Shown here: positions 1 to 9,741 of the stretch, one piece after another
Numbering within the stretch: the stretch's first letter is position 1
Layout: each line of letters opens with the position of its first letter
DNA from: Paracerasibacillus soli
GTDB taxonomy: Bacteria; Bacillota; Bacilli; Bacillales; Amphibacillaceae
DNA: 64,000 nt
Assembly: GCF_034006335.1 (NCBI RefSeq)
Contig: NZ_JAWDIQ010000001.1
Reading direction: 5' to 3' (one strand)
Translations under genes and position numbers: made by a program
Notes under the pieces: model-generated
What the model saw: only the letters and a program-made list of their open reading frames with translations
Databases searched by the model: none
What the model was told of the DNA's origin: nothing

Positions 1-2
1 CA

Positions 3-278
3 TCTATTGTTGGATGTAGCACATCTGTATTTCGGAAAATATTAGTAAAGCAGCGTATCGATATAGAAGATATTATTTGTGAAGCGGAAGTGAAGAGAAA
101 TCCGAATGAGGCAAATAAAATCGAAGAAATAATGCTTACTTATTATGTGAAGGGACAACAATTAAAAGAAGAAAAGCTACAAAAAAGCTTAGCCATTGCT
201 AGAAAAAACTGTGCAATGGTTCGGTCGGTTGAGGATAGTATAACGATCAATGAGACAATCATCATTGTAAGTAAATAA
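3..278 (+). CDS. OsmC-family protein, C-terminal part (cut by window edge)
   Basis: The frame is open from base 3 and ends at TAA 276-278, so this is the 3' part of a gene that starts outside the window. The visible 91 residues begin with SIVGCSTS and end with KNCAMVRSVEDSITI, which resembles the C-terminal half of OsmC/Ohr-type proteins, where this second cysteine-containing helix follows the first. In that family two cysteines reduce organic hydroperoxides; both segments seen here contain a cysteine (GCS and NCAM). No terminator is obvious before the next gene. The family call is by pattern; the substrate is not known. Confidence 0.6.
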   Translation, partial: SIVGCSTSVFRKILVKQRIDIEDIICEAEVKRNPNEANKIEEIMLTYYVKGQQLKEEKLQKSLAIARKNCAMVRSVEDSITINETIIIVSK

Positions 279-350
279 ATATAATCTGAATTAGCTTGTA
301 TAATATTCGTGTATTCGAAAAAAATAAAGCAAAAAGAGAGGATTGGGTAC

Positions 351-1156
351 ATGAATAAAGCTATTCGATTTAGTCTCATTTTTCTTTTGATTATGTTCTC
401 GTTTATATCGCTATCGCCAACAACTGGCTTGGCAAAAGAAAAGAAAACAAAAAAGACAGATATATCAATTCCAGAACATGTAATAAGTATTTCAAAGGAA
501 AACACATATCCAAATGCTAGTGAAGATCAAGAAGAAGTCGAACCAAGTGCGTTAACGAAAGAATTGTTGCAAGAACTAGATATTTCGGTAAAAAACCCAA
601 TCTAATTAAAATGCTTAATGAAACAACGATAAAGCCTTCACCGATTGCAATCGGATATCGAGGGATGGTTTATTTAGGACGTTGGCCATTACATTATAAA
701 TCGTTGGAAACAACACCTAATTGGGAATACCAACAAATAAATACAAATGAATTAAATAATCTTGGTGGTGAGGCAACGCAGAAATTAAGTTATAACCAAG
801 ATGAGCAAAAAGAAGTAAAAGGCGCTTTAACAAGTAAAATTAATCAGTCTGACCAAGTTAAAAAGATGATGCTACTAGAAGCAAAGGCTAAAACGAAATT
901 ACCACTTTCATATCATACAGTTATCGGAAAAGGGACAAAGAAAACAAATTATTATAATGTCCCCATCAAAAAGTTTGGCTACTTGCACAGCTATGCACCG
1001 GCAATTAACGAAAGAGGACAAGTTACATTTGGAGAAGTTTATTTACAGTTAAAAGGGTCAAAAAAAAAGATTGTAATAAAAAATGTAACCAAACAAGGGA
1101 TAGGAGCATGGATTCCAATTCAAGACCATCTATCATTTACCTTCCGATTAAACTAA
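351..1156 (+). CDS. yfkD: YfkD-like secreted protein (frameshifted)
   Basis: The product closely resembles B. subtilis YfkD, a conserved Bacillus protein of unknown function. I chose ATG 351 because GAGAGGATTGG lies just upstream and the protein then begins with a hydrophobic signal peptide (residues about 5-28, ending near GLAKEKK). The reading frame breaks near 591-603: the first part ends with VKNPI and a stop, and the protein resumes one frame over with NLIKMLNETT. Restoring one A in the A/C homopolymer makes one continuous protein of about 268 residues, the family length. Conserved blocks GYRGMVYLG, INTNELNN and QGIGAWIPIQDH are all present, so a sequencing error is likelier than gene loss. 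A strong terminator follows directly. Confidence 0.8.
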
Positions 1157-1160
1157 AAAA

Positions 1161-1188
1161 ACGAGGCACTTGTGCCTCGTTTTTTTTA
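1161..1188 (+). terminator. Rho-independent terminator after yfkD
   Basis: An 8-bp GC-rich stem ACGAGGCA/TGCCTCGT with a 4-nt loop is followed by a run of eight T. The A run on the other side means it could also work on the opposite strand. Confidence 0.85.
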
Positions 1189-1231
1189 GTTATAAAACAG
1201 ATACTTTAGAAATAAACTATAATAACACCTC

Positions 1232-1260
1232 TTGACTTTATTACTTTATCACTTTATCAT
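1232..1260 (+). promoter_or_regulatory. Sigma-A promoter of the antiporter gene
   Basis: TTGACT (1232-1237) and TATCAT (1255-1260) are separated by exactly 17 bp and lie about 40 bp upstream of the antiporter start codon. Five of six bases match the consensus at each box. Confidence 0.55.
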
Positions 1261-1298
1261 AGTAAAGTATAAGAGAGAGGGAAGGGGAAGAAACTAAT

Positions 1299-2602
1299 AT
1301 GGAATGGGTCGTAGTTGTTTCAGTACTTGTAATGTCAGTTTTGAGCTTGTCACGTGTTAACGTCATTGTTGCAATTCTTATCGCGGCAATAATAGCTGGG
1401 ATAATGGCAGGCCTTCCAATAGTAGATACAGTAGACCTACTTGTAAATGGCATGGGTGGGCAAGCAAACACAGCGTTGAGTTATATTTTACTGGGGGCTT
1501 TTGCTGTAGCGATTAGTTACACGGGAATCACGACAATACTTGTAAATTTTTTAATCCGAAAACTAACTGGTAAAAAGACGATGCTCGTGCTCGTAATTGC
1601 TGGAGTTGCTTCATTATCACAAAATGTTGTACCAGTTCATATTGCTTTTATTCCAATTTTAATTCCACCACTATTGAAATTATTTGATCAAATGAGGTTA
1701 GACCGACGTGCAGTTGCGACGGCTTTAACATTCGGTTTAAAAGCACCATATATCATGATTCCGGCAGGCTTTGGACTTATTTTTCATCGTACAATTGTAG
1801 ATGCCATGATTGATAACGGTGTAAACCTTACGATGAAGCAAGCAACTCTAGCCATGATTTTGCCAGGCTTAGCCATGGTTATTGGTTTGTTTATTGCAGT
1901 GTTTATTACGTATCGGAAAGATCGGATTGTTTCATTAGATGAAGATAAAGGAATGGAATTCGTTCAGAAGGAAGAACCGGTTACATTTAATAGAAAACAC
2001 GCATTTACGATTGTTGCAATAATCGCAGCTTTAGCGGTTCAATTAATAACAAAAAGTTTAGTTCTTGGGGCTCTTGCTGGATTAATCATTATGTTTATCT
2101 TCATCGTTGTGCCATTTAAAGCTGGCGATGAGATTGTTGCAAAGGTGTCGGCATGATGGGAACAATTGCATTTGTAATGCTCATTGCTTCAGGGTTCGGA
2201 AATGTTTTACGCGAAACAGGTGCGGTAGAAGCATTGGTGCAGGCTTCGTCTTCTTTTATTGGTAGTAGTAAAATAGGTGTTTCATTTGTTTTATTATTAG
2301 TTGGCTTAATTATTACAATGGGAATTGGCACGTCATTTGGAACAATTCCTATCGTTGCTTCGTTATTTGTGCCCATATGCGTTGCAGCGGGCTTTTCTCC
2401 CTTAGCAACCGCAGCTTTAATTGGTACAGCAGGAGCGCTTGGAGATGCTGGTTCACCTGCATCTGATTCAACACTTGGTCCAACATCAGGATTAAACGCA
2501 GATGGAAAACATAATCATATTTGGGATACTTGTGTCCCTACATTTATTCACTTTAATATTCCATTATTTATTTTTGGATGGGTTGCATCGTTGGTGTTGT
2601 AA
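1299..2602 (+). CDS. YuiF-like Na+/H+ antiporter family membrane protein (frameshifted)
   Basis: A very hydrophobic protein of about 434 residues with roughly a dozen membrane segments. It resembles B. subtilis YuiF and other NhaC-type (Na_H_antiporter) carriers that exchange sodium for protons across the cell membrane. Recognisable blocks are RVNVIVAILIAA near the N-terminus, GGQANTALSYILLGAFA, and DAGSPASDSTLGPTSGLN near the C-terminus. ATG 1299 has GGGAAGGGG upstream. The frame breaks at the AAA run 2141-2143: adding one A joins IVAK to GVGMMGTIAFVM without loss of a residue, so a missing base in the sequence is the simplest explanation. Actual ion specificity is not shown by the sequence. 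Confidence 0.8.
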
Positions 2603-2614
2603 AAAATAGTTAGA

Positions 2615-2668
2615 TAAAGGCTGGGATATAAGGTCTGACCTTATTGTTTTACCTCAGCTTATTTTTAT
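2615..2668 (+). terminator. Hairpin terminator with a nested GGTCTGACC palindrome
   Basis: AAGGCTGGG pairs imperfectly with CCTCAGCTT around an inner perfect palindrome, ATAAGGTC-T-GACCTTAT (2628-2644), and a T-rich stretch follows. The same layout occurs after clpE (8018-8095). Confidence 0.6.
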
Positions 2669-2789
2669 GAATGAAGAATGAAATACCCCGCAATGGAAAT
2701 ACTACATCTAGTAGAAAATAGATAAAAAGGTATACTTCATTACGAATAATTTACGAAGAACTATCAAAAAGTATGTGAAAAGGCGGGGT

Positions 2790-3581
2790 ATGATGCGGAA
2801 ATTTATATATAGTATCATGGCAGTAATGTTACTTGTAACTTTTACAAATGGAACATCTGTGGAAGCCAGCTTTGGGTGGGGCTATAAAAAGAATAATAAA
2901 AATGAAGTGCCTGATATAGGAAAGTATAAAGAAGTGCTTAAAAAATACGGTGCTTATTTTGTTGATTATTCTGGGGATAAAAATATCTATTTAACATTTG
3001 ATAACGGTTATGAACAAGGGCACACGGAAGCCATATTAGATGTTCTGAAAGAAGAAGATGTTCCTGCAACTTTCTTTGTAACTGGACATTACGTGGAAAC
3101 GGAACCTGATCTTGTAAAAAGAATGGTAGATGATGGGCATATTATCGGGAACCATTCCTATCATCACCCTGATTTCACAATTATTTCTAAGGAATCTATC
3201 CAAAAAGAATTAGAAACGCTTGAGGAAGCCGTAGCTGAGGTATCAGATCAAAAGGAATTAAAATATCTGCGTCCTCCGCGTGGAGTGTTTAATGATAATA
3301 CATTAAAATGGTCCAATGAATTGGGCTATATTCACGTGTTTTGGTCACTAGCCTTTGCCGATTGGAATGTAAATAAGCAAAAAGGTTGGGAATATGCCTA
3401 TGATCAAGTAATGAAGCAAGTTCATCCAGGAGCGATTGTTTTGTTACATACCGTTTCTTCTGATAATGCGGAAGCGTTAGCGAATATAATCAAAGAACTA
3501 AAAAATCAAGGTTACACGTTCAAAAGCTTAGATGAATTGGTGATGAAAGATAATTTACCAAAAGGAATATATGGACTTTGA
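2790..3581 (+). CDS. pdaA: PdaA, delta-lactam-biosynthetic (N-acetylmuramic acid) deacetylase
   Basis: A polysaccharide deacetylase of the PdaA type, which removes acetyl groups from N-acetylmuramic acid so that muramic delta-lactam can form in the spore cortex; this step is needed for germination. A signal peptide of about 28 residues (ending near SVEA) fits action outside the membrane. The NodB-type motifs are in order: TFDNGYE (the PdaA variant of TFDDG), HSYHHPD (metal ligands), RPPRG, and LLHT near the end. ATG 2790 or the adjacent ATG 2793 fits the AAGGCGGGG ribosome site; GTG 2775 has no site. The gene is intact at about 264 residues and is followed by a terminator. Confidence 0.93.
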   Translation: MMRKFIYSIMAVMLLVTFTNGTSVEASFGWGYKKNNKNEVPDIGKYKEVLKKYGAYFVDYSGDKNIYLTFDNGYEQGHTEAILDVLKEEDVPATFFVTGHYVETEPDLVKRMVDDGHIIGNHSYHHPDFTIISKESIQKELETLEEAVAEVSDQKELKYLRPPRGVFNDNTLKWSNELGYIHVFWSLAFADWNVNKQKGWEYAYDQVMKQVHPGAIVLLHTVSSDNAEALANIIKELKNQGYTFKSLDELVMKDNLPKGIYGL

Positions 3582-3601
3582 ATAGAATATCTATGGATGT
3601 A

Positions 3602-3630
3602 AAGGGCCTATTAAGTAGGCTCTTTTTTGA
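3602..3630 (+). terminator. Terminator after pdaA
   Basis: GGGCCTA pairs with TAGGCTC (one G-T pair) around a 5-nt loop, followed by seven T. Confidence 0.75.
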
Positions 3631-3898
3631 TTGAAACATACATGGAGAGATATCGTGCTTACTCATCAATAAATGGTGTACATTTTTACTTTAAAACCTG
3701 TCTTTAGCCTAGAAGAAGCATATGTATAAAATACATCGGTAAGGAATTTGCTTACTTTTTACTATAAATATAACTGCAGAGAAAATACACGGAGACTCCT
3801 ATGAGAGCATGAAGAAAGGAATTATCCCATTATAAATATTTTAAATATTTTATAATATTTGTTATAATCATTAAAAACAAGCAAGGGAGTTGAATAAT
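3631..3898. other. Intergenic, AT-rich
   Basis: No gene is supported here. The last part has repeated ATATTTTATAAT-like stretches and a TATAAT just before the acyl-CoA synthetase gene, which may be part of its promoter, but no clear -35 box pairs with it. Confidence 0.4.
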
Positions 3899-5474
3899 TT
3901 GAAAAGAGAAGAACTGTTAGCGCCAAAAACGTATAATATTGTCATGGAAGTTGAAAAGTATATCACTAAAAAAGATAGAAAAGCACTAATCTGGGTAGAC
4001 GAAACAGGCAAACGTAAAGAAATGACATATGAAAAACTATTACATCATGCAAATAAAATTGGAAATGCCTTCCTAGAAAGTGGACTAAAAAAAGGTGATA
4101 AATTATTAATCATGATTCCACGATTGATAGAGGCGTACGAAGTATATTTAGCTGCTTTAAAAACAGGAATTATCATTATACCTTGCTCAGAAATGTTGAA
4201 AACGAAAGATTTGCAATATCGAATATCCCATGGAGAAGTCCGTGGTGTTGTAAGTTATTATCCATATGTGCAGCAATATGAAGGAATAGAGCAGTATGAC
4301 CAACTTATTAAGTTTTCTGTAGGAAGAGAAGTGACTGGCTGGTTATTCCTAGATAAGCAAAAGGATTTTTCATCTAATAAACTAGAAATTGCAGATACAA
4401 GTAGTGATGATATAGCTTTTTTACCGTATACATCAGGAACAACTGGTGATCCAAAAGGGGTCGTTCACACACATGGTTGGGGATTTGCCCATTTAAAAAC
4501 TGCAGCAGAAAATTGGCTCTGTATACATGAAGGAGATAAGGTATGGGCAACAGCTGGCCCGGGATGGCAAAAATGGATTTGGAGTCCGTTCTTGTCCGTA
4601 TTAGGATCAGGAGCGACAGGCTTTGTATATAACGGGAAATTTTCAGCTGAAAAATACTTGGAATTATTACAAGATGAAGAAATCAACGTGCTATGCTGTA
4701 CACCAACAGAATATCGTTTAATGGCAAAAGAAGATAATTTACATGATTATCAGCTGCCGGCCTTACATAGTGCAGTTTCCGCAGGTGAACCGTTAAATGT
4801 AGAAGTAATCGATACGTTTCGCAAGTACTTTAATATTACGGTTCGCGATGGTTATGGACAAACTGAAAACACTTTATTACTTGGAATTATGAAAGATATG
4901 GAAGTAAAACCAGGTTCAATGGGAAAACCAACACCGGGAAATGATGTGGAGATTATCCATGAGGAAGGTGTACCAGTTGCTGTTGGTGAAGTTGGTGATA
5001 TTGCGTTAAAGTTGACGAGCCCAGCACTATTCCGTGAATACTATAAAGACCCAGAAGCGAACAAATATGTCTCGGCGTGGTGAATATTACGTAACGGGAG
5101 ACCAGGCGTATAAAGATAAGGATGGATATTTTTGGTTTGAAGGGCGGAGCGACGATATTATCATAAGTTCTGGTTATACAATTGGTCCATTTGAAGTAGA
5201 AGATGCACTTATTAAACATACCGCGGTACAAGAGTGTGCTGTCGTTGCTAGTCCAGATGAAATTCGTGGGACAATAGTAAAAGCATTTGTCGTTTTAAAG
5301 AGTGGAATAAATGGAGATGAAGCATTAATTAAAGATCTTCAAGACCACGTAAAAGGACATACAGCACCATATAAATATCCGAGAGAAATAGAATTCATTA
5401 AAGAACTGCCTAAAACTACATCTGGTAAAATTAGAAGGATTGAACTGAGACAAAAAGAAAAGCAGAACATATAA
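3899..5474 (+). CDS. Acyl-CoA synthetase, AMP-forming, medium/branched-chain type (frameshifted)
   Basis: An ANL-superfamily ligase of about 525 residues that activates a carboxylic acid with ATP and CoA. The P-loop-like A3 motif YTSGTTGDPKG, the DGYGQTE block, the TGD motif (YYVTGDQAYKD) and the C-terminal lysine motif TTSGKIRR are all visible. It is closest in pattern to the acetate/MbcS-type acyl-CoA synthetases of Bacillus; the substrate is not settled. The start is probably TTG 3899, because AAGGGAG (3883-3889) is 9 nt upstream; TTG 3890 abuts that site. The frame breaks between about 5060 and 5085, just before the RRGEYY segment, with no conserved block missing, so an indel error is likely. 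Confidence 0.85.
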
Positions 5475-5489
5475 TAAAGTATGAACCGA

Positions 5490-5527
5490 AGATCAGGAGT
5501 CTATGAAGATGGCTCCTGATCTTTTTA
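5490..5527 (+). terminator. Terminator after the acyl-CoA synthetase gene
   Basis: A perfect 10-bp stem, AGATCAGGAG/CTCCTGATCT, around a 13-nt loop, ending in five T. Confidence 0.8.
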
Positions 5528-5687
5528 GCAACTAATTCGCCTACAAATTTTTGCATCATACTATCTAGCCTTTGTATTGCTGTACATACGTGTATTTCTT
5601 TTGCACCACACTTACACATTTTAGGAAAGGCTGATATACCTTTTTGCAGTGAAATTAATATTTTTTTGATTAAGATGGATAAAATAC

Positions 5688-5743
5688 TTGAAAGTCAAAG
5701 AAGGTCAGAGTATAATGAAAGCACAAGGTCAAAGTTAGTCAAA
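5688..5743 (+). promoter_or_regulatory. clpE promoter with two CtsR operators
   Basis: TTGAAA (5688-5693), a 17-bp spacer and TATAAT (5711-5716) make a near-perfect sigma-A promoter. CtsR binds two GGTCAAA-type heptads with a 3-nt gap. One such pair, AGTCAAA-GAA-GGTCAGA (5693-5709), fills the spacer, and a second, GGTCAAA-GTT-AGTCAAA (5727-5743), lies at and after the start point. A further GTCAAA follows at 5744. This layout predicts repression of clpE until heat or protein-damage stress removes CtsR. Confidence 0.88.
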
Positions 5744-5841
5744 GTCAAACAAGCAATATGGACCTTTATTAACATAATATATTCAAACTACTAACAATAA
5801 AATAAACGAAAATAAAGTAAAATTTAAGGAGGAGTTTTATT

Positions 5842-8003
5842 ATGAAATGTCAACAATGTGGTGTCAATGAAGCCAATATTAATATGGCAATGCAAATGAA
5901 TGGTCAGAAAATGCAACTCCACCTTTGTAATGAATGCTTTTCAGAAATACAAGGAAAAATGATGCATAACATGAACATGGATCCATCATTCTTTCAAGAT
6001 TCATTTTTCGGTGGAGAGAATATGAATGATATGTTTGCGAATAATTTCCAAGCAAATGCTTCAGGTTCAGGACAAACGAAAACACGTACAAAACAGAAAA
6101 ACACGCGACGTAATGGATTATTAGATAAATTAGGTAAAAATTTAACTGATGAAGCACGAGCAGGACTTGTTGACCCAGTAATTGGAAGGGACAATGAGGT
6201 TAAGCGTGTCATCGAAACGTTAAATCGTCGTAATAAAAATAATCCTGTATTAATTGGGGAGCCAGGTGTAGGTAAAACTGCTATCGCAGAGGGGCTAGCA
6301 CTTAAAATTGTAGAAGGTCAAGTCCCTGCAAAATTAATGAATAGAGAAGTATACTTACTTGATATTGCATCACTAGTAGCAAACACGGGAGTACGTGGAC
6401 AATTTGAACAGCGAATGAAACAGTTAATTGCAGAATTGGAAAAACGTAAGGAAGTTATTTTATTTGTCGACGAAATTCATTTGTTAGTCGGCGCAGGTAC
6501 AGCTGAAAGTTCACAAATGGATGCAGGAAATATATTAAAACCTGCACTTGCCCGTGGTGAACTACAATTAGTTGGGGCAACAACGTTAAAAGAATATCGT
6601 CAAATTGAAAAAGATGCAGCACTTGAGCGTCGTCTCCAACCAATTATCGTGAATGAGCCAACTGCTGAGGAAGCAGTTGCAATCTTACATGGAATTAAAG
6701 ACCGTTATGAAAAATTTCATGAAGTGCGTTACGCTGATGAAGTGATACGTGCATTCGTAACATTATCACAACGATATATTCAAGATCGCTATCTTCCAGA
6801 CAAAGCAATTGACTTAATGGATGAGGTAGGATCACGTCTTAACTTAGAAAATGCTGTGAAAGATTCAAACATGATTGAACAACGCCTTCAAGAAATTGTC
6901 CAAGAAAAAGAAGCTGCAGCTGAAAAAGAGGATTATGAAAAAGCTGCAAATCTTCGCTATCAGGAGATTCAATTACAAAAGCAGCTAGAAAAAGCTAAGG
7001 GTGAGGAACAAGTAATTGATGTAGATATTTCTGATATACAATTATTAGTTGAAGAAAAACAGGTATTCCGGTTACGAAACTTCAAGCTGATGAACAAGAA
7101 CAAATGAAAAACCTAGCTGAAAGTTTAAACAAAAAAGTAATTGGGCAAGAAAAGGCAGTGGAGAAATTAGCAAAAGCTGTTCGTCGTAGTCGTGCAGGAT
7201 TAAAATCAAAATATCGTCCAATTGGATCATTTTTATTCGTTGGTCCAACTGGTGTGGGGAAAACGGAACTTACGAAAGTTTTAGCTGAGGAATTATTTGG
7301 TACGCGTGATGCGCTTATTCGTCTTGATATGAGTGAGTATATGGAAAAGCACTCGGTTTCTAAACTCATTGGCTCACCTCCAGGATATGTAGGACATGAG
7401 GAAGCAGGACAATTAACAGAACGTGTACGCCGTAATCCTTATTCCATCATCTTGCTTGATGAAATTGAAAAGGCTCATCCTGACGTACAAAATATATTCC
7501 TACAAATTATGGAAGATGGTCATTTAACAGATTCACAAGGGCGAACAGTAAACTTTAAAGATACGGTCATCATTATGACAAGTAATGCAAATACTGGAGT
7601 AAAAGAAATTAATGTTGGCTTTAATACAAATAGTCACGAATCGATTTCTACGCTTGAAAATTTGAGTGCATATTTCAAGCCTGAATTTCTAAACCGATTT
7701 GATGCAGTAATCGAATTTAATGAACTTACAGAAGAGCACCTTGTTTATATTGTAGATCTCATGCTTGCAGATTTGAAAGATAGAACAAAGGAACACAATA
7801 TTACGATTACAATAACTGACGAGGCAAAGCATAAACTTGCTGAAATTGGTTATGATAAACGATTTGGTGCACGTCCATTACGTCGTGTTATCCAAGACAA
7901 AATTGAAGATCCATTAACAGATCTAATCCTTGAACATGGTTCTATTGAGGCAGTAAATGTTATTGTGAAAGACAATCAAATTGTTGTAAATCAAGTTCAA
8001 TAA
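5842..8003 (+). CDS. clpE: ClpE, ATP-dependent Clp unfoldase (frameshifted)
   Basis: A Hsp100 AAA+ unfoldase that works with ClpP on damaged proteins. The N-terminus is the ClpE zinc finger (CQQC at residues 3-6 and CNEC about 27 residues later). The first ATPase domain follows (GEPGVGKTA, DEIHLLVGAG), then a UVR-like coiled segment (EKEDYEKAANLRY), the second ATPase domain (GPTGVGKTE, LLDEIEKAHPD) and the C-terminal D2 small domain with GARPLRRVIQ. ATG 5842 follows AAGGAGGAG. One base is missing in the A run at 7055-7059: restoring it gives VEEKTGIPVTKLQ, the standard family sequence, and a 720-residue protein. Two CtsR sites precede it. Confidence 0.95.
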
Positions 8004-8017
8004 TGAAGGAAATGAAA

Positions 8018-8095
8018 AGGTTGAGACAGTATAAAAGGGTCAGACCCCTCTACGATTATTGAGGGAGTTAGGCCTTTATGTCTCAGCCTTTTTTA
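8018..8095 (+). terminator. Long hairpin terminator after clpE with GGGTCAGACCC core
   Basis: GGTTGAGACA pairs with TGTCTCAGCC around an inner hairpin that contains GGGTCAGACCC (8037-8047); six T follow. It shares its organisation with the element after the antiporter gene. Confidence 0.75.
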
Positions 8096-8295
8096 GTATT
8101 ATTGTGGATTAAATGGTTGTAAGACCCAAACGGATTGAAGTTTCACATTGTAAGTAAATCAAAGTATAGGATAGTAGTACCTCGCATTACTCAAAAATTT
8201 GTTAAAGATATGTAATAAGATAGAAGCATAATTTACCATACTTATCGTACATAATAAGAGGATGATGAGCCTATAGATAAAGGATGGTTTTCTAT

Positions 8296-9168
8296 ATGCG
8301 GATTAAAAAGACGATGTTTTGCATGTTACTATTTATTCTACTGCTTCATCCGGTAGTAGTTGTAGATGCTGCTACAAATAAAAAGCTGGATGTTCATTTT
8401 ATCGATGTTGGGCAAGGAGATAGTATTTTAATACAAACACCAAATCAAAAGGTTATATTGATTGATGGTGGCCCACCTCAGGCTGGAAAAGTTGTTGTAC
8501 AATACTTAAGAAAACACGGGATAGATAAAATTGATGCCTTAATTACGACACACCCTGATATTGATCATATTGGTGGTTTACCTGATGTGATGCAAAATTT
8601 TAAAATTAAGGAAGTAATTGATTCTGGCAAAGTTCATACAACAAAAGCTTATGCTAATTATATAAACGCAATTCAGAAACACCAAATACCAATTCGGATT
8701 GTCAGAGAAAGTGATGAAATTGAAATTGATCCATCGATAGATATCTTAGTGTTAAATGGATATGAGCAGTATAAGAATAATAACCAGTCATCACTCGTTC
8801 TAAAAGTCATCTATGATGAGGTGGATTTTTTATTTATGAGTGATGTTGATCATAAACAGGAGAAAGAGATGTTGAAAAAATACGATATGCAGGCGGATAT
8901 TATAAAGATTGCCCATCATGGTTCAAAGACAAGTAGTAGGTTACCTTTTTTACAGGAGGTAAATCCATATGCCGCAATCATTACGTATGGGAGAGAGAAT
9001 GATTTTGGGCATCCTGTTCGTCGAGTAATTGATAATTTGTATAACATTCAATCGCTTATATACTCCACAGCGGTATTTGGACATATTACAATTCATTCAA
9101 ACGGAAAAGAGTTTTACATTATTCCTGAAAAATATCCAATGGAAAATATAATGGAAGATGCAAGTTAA
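8296..9168 (+). CDS. Secreted ComEC-like metallo-beta-lactamase-fold hydrolase
   Basis: A 290-residue protein with an N-terminal signal peptide (about 25 residues, ending near VDAAT) followed by a metallo-beta-lactamase-fold domain of the kind found at the C-terminus of ComEC/Rec2. Motifs are FIDVGQGDSILI, the metal-binding THPDIDHIGG (HxDxDH), SDVD and IAHHGSKTS. It lacks the membrane channel of ComEC, so it is a stand-alone exported hydrolase; related proteins are proposed to cleave nucleic acids or phosphodiesters, but the substrate is unknown. ATG 8296 fits the AAAGGA site; ATG 8284 abuts it. It stands alone, between two terminators. Confidence 0.82.
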   Translation: MRIKKTMFCMLLFILLLHPVVVVDAATNKKLDVHFIDVGQGDSILIQTPNQKVILIDGGPPQAGKVVVQYLRKHGIDKIDALITTHPDIDHIGGLPDVMQNFKIKEVIDSGKVHTTKAYANYINAIQKHQIPIRIVRESDEIEIDPSIDILVLNGYEQYKNNNQSSLVLKVIYDEVDFLFMSDVDHKQEKEMLKKYDMQADIIKIAHHGSKTSSRLPFLQEVNPYAAIITYGRENDFGHPVRRVIDNLYNIQSLIYSTAVFGHITIHSNGKEFYIIPEKYPMENIMEDAS

Positions 9169-9171
9169 AAG

Positions 9172-9212
9172 AAGAGCAAATATAGACGTAGTGTCTATAT
9201 TTGCTCTTTTCT
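9172..9212 (+). terminator. Terminator after the MBL-fold gene
   Basis: A perfect 16-bp stem, AAGAGCAAATATAGAC and its complement, around a 5-nt loop, followed by TTCTTT. Confidence 0.85.
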
Positions 9213-9291
9213 TTATGCTAGGAGAATATATTTTTTTACATAGTTATTTTAACTAAGATAGTGAATTGCAAAAATATTTATATAAATCCTA

Positions 9292-9347
9292 TTGACATTT
9301 AGCTTAATTAGTTATATGGTTAGTTACATAAGTAATGAACCATATAA
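9292..9347 (+). promoter_or_regulatory. Promoter and 36-bp palindromic operator of the GntR-ABC operon
   Basis: TTGACA (9292-9297) and TATGGT (9315-9320) are 17 bp apart. TTATATGGTTAGTTAC (9312-9327) and its near-complement GTAATGAACCATATAA (9332-9347) form an inverted repeat with 14 of 16 positions paired and a 4-nt centre. It covers the -10 box and start region, exactly where an autorepressor would bind; the adjacent GntR gene is the obvious candidate. Confidence 0.75.
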
Positions 9348-9370
9348 CAATGAGATAAAGGTGAACAGAA

Positions 9371-9741
9371 ATGAAAATGGCCTTTGATGAAAGTAAACCA
9401 ATTTTTTTACAGATTAAAGAACAGCTTGAAGACTCTATTTTGAATGACACCTTAAAATTGGTGAGCGTGTGCCTTCAACAAATGAATTTGCAACATTTTA
9501 TAAAATTAATCCGGCTACTGCAGGCAAGGGAATTAATGAACTTGTTCAAGAGGATATTTTATTAAAACGTAGGGGTGTTGGTATGTTTGTAACAGAGAAT
9601 GCAAAAGAATTGATAATGAAAAAGAGAAAAAAGGCATTTTATGATGACTATTTGCTTCCACTTCAAAATGAGGCGAAAAAATTACGGATTTCAAAAGATG
9701 AACTTATTAAATTGATTGAAAGGGGAGAGAAGGACATATGA
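9371..9741 (+). CDS. GntR-family (YtrA-type) transcriptional regulator (frameshifted)
   Basis: A short GntR repressor of about 123 residues with only the winged-helix DNA-binding domain and a small tail, the YtrA subfamily layout that usually controls a neighbouring ABC exporter. The N-terminal DESKPIFLQIKEQLED and the recognition segment VPSTNEFATFYKINPATAGKGI are diagnostic. The frame breaks in the A run 9454-9457; one more A restores LKIGERVPSTNEFA. ATG 9371 (or 9377) is the start. The stop overlaps the ATG of the ATPase gene by 4 nt, so the genes are translationally coupled. The palindrome upstream is its likely operator. Confidence 0.82.

Noticed and set aside
2660..2710. Sigma-G-like promoter before pdaA (AGAATG and AATACTA)
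   Set aside because: pdaA is expected to be forespore-expressed, but only part of each box matches and the spacing alternatives are equally poor.
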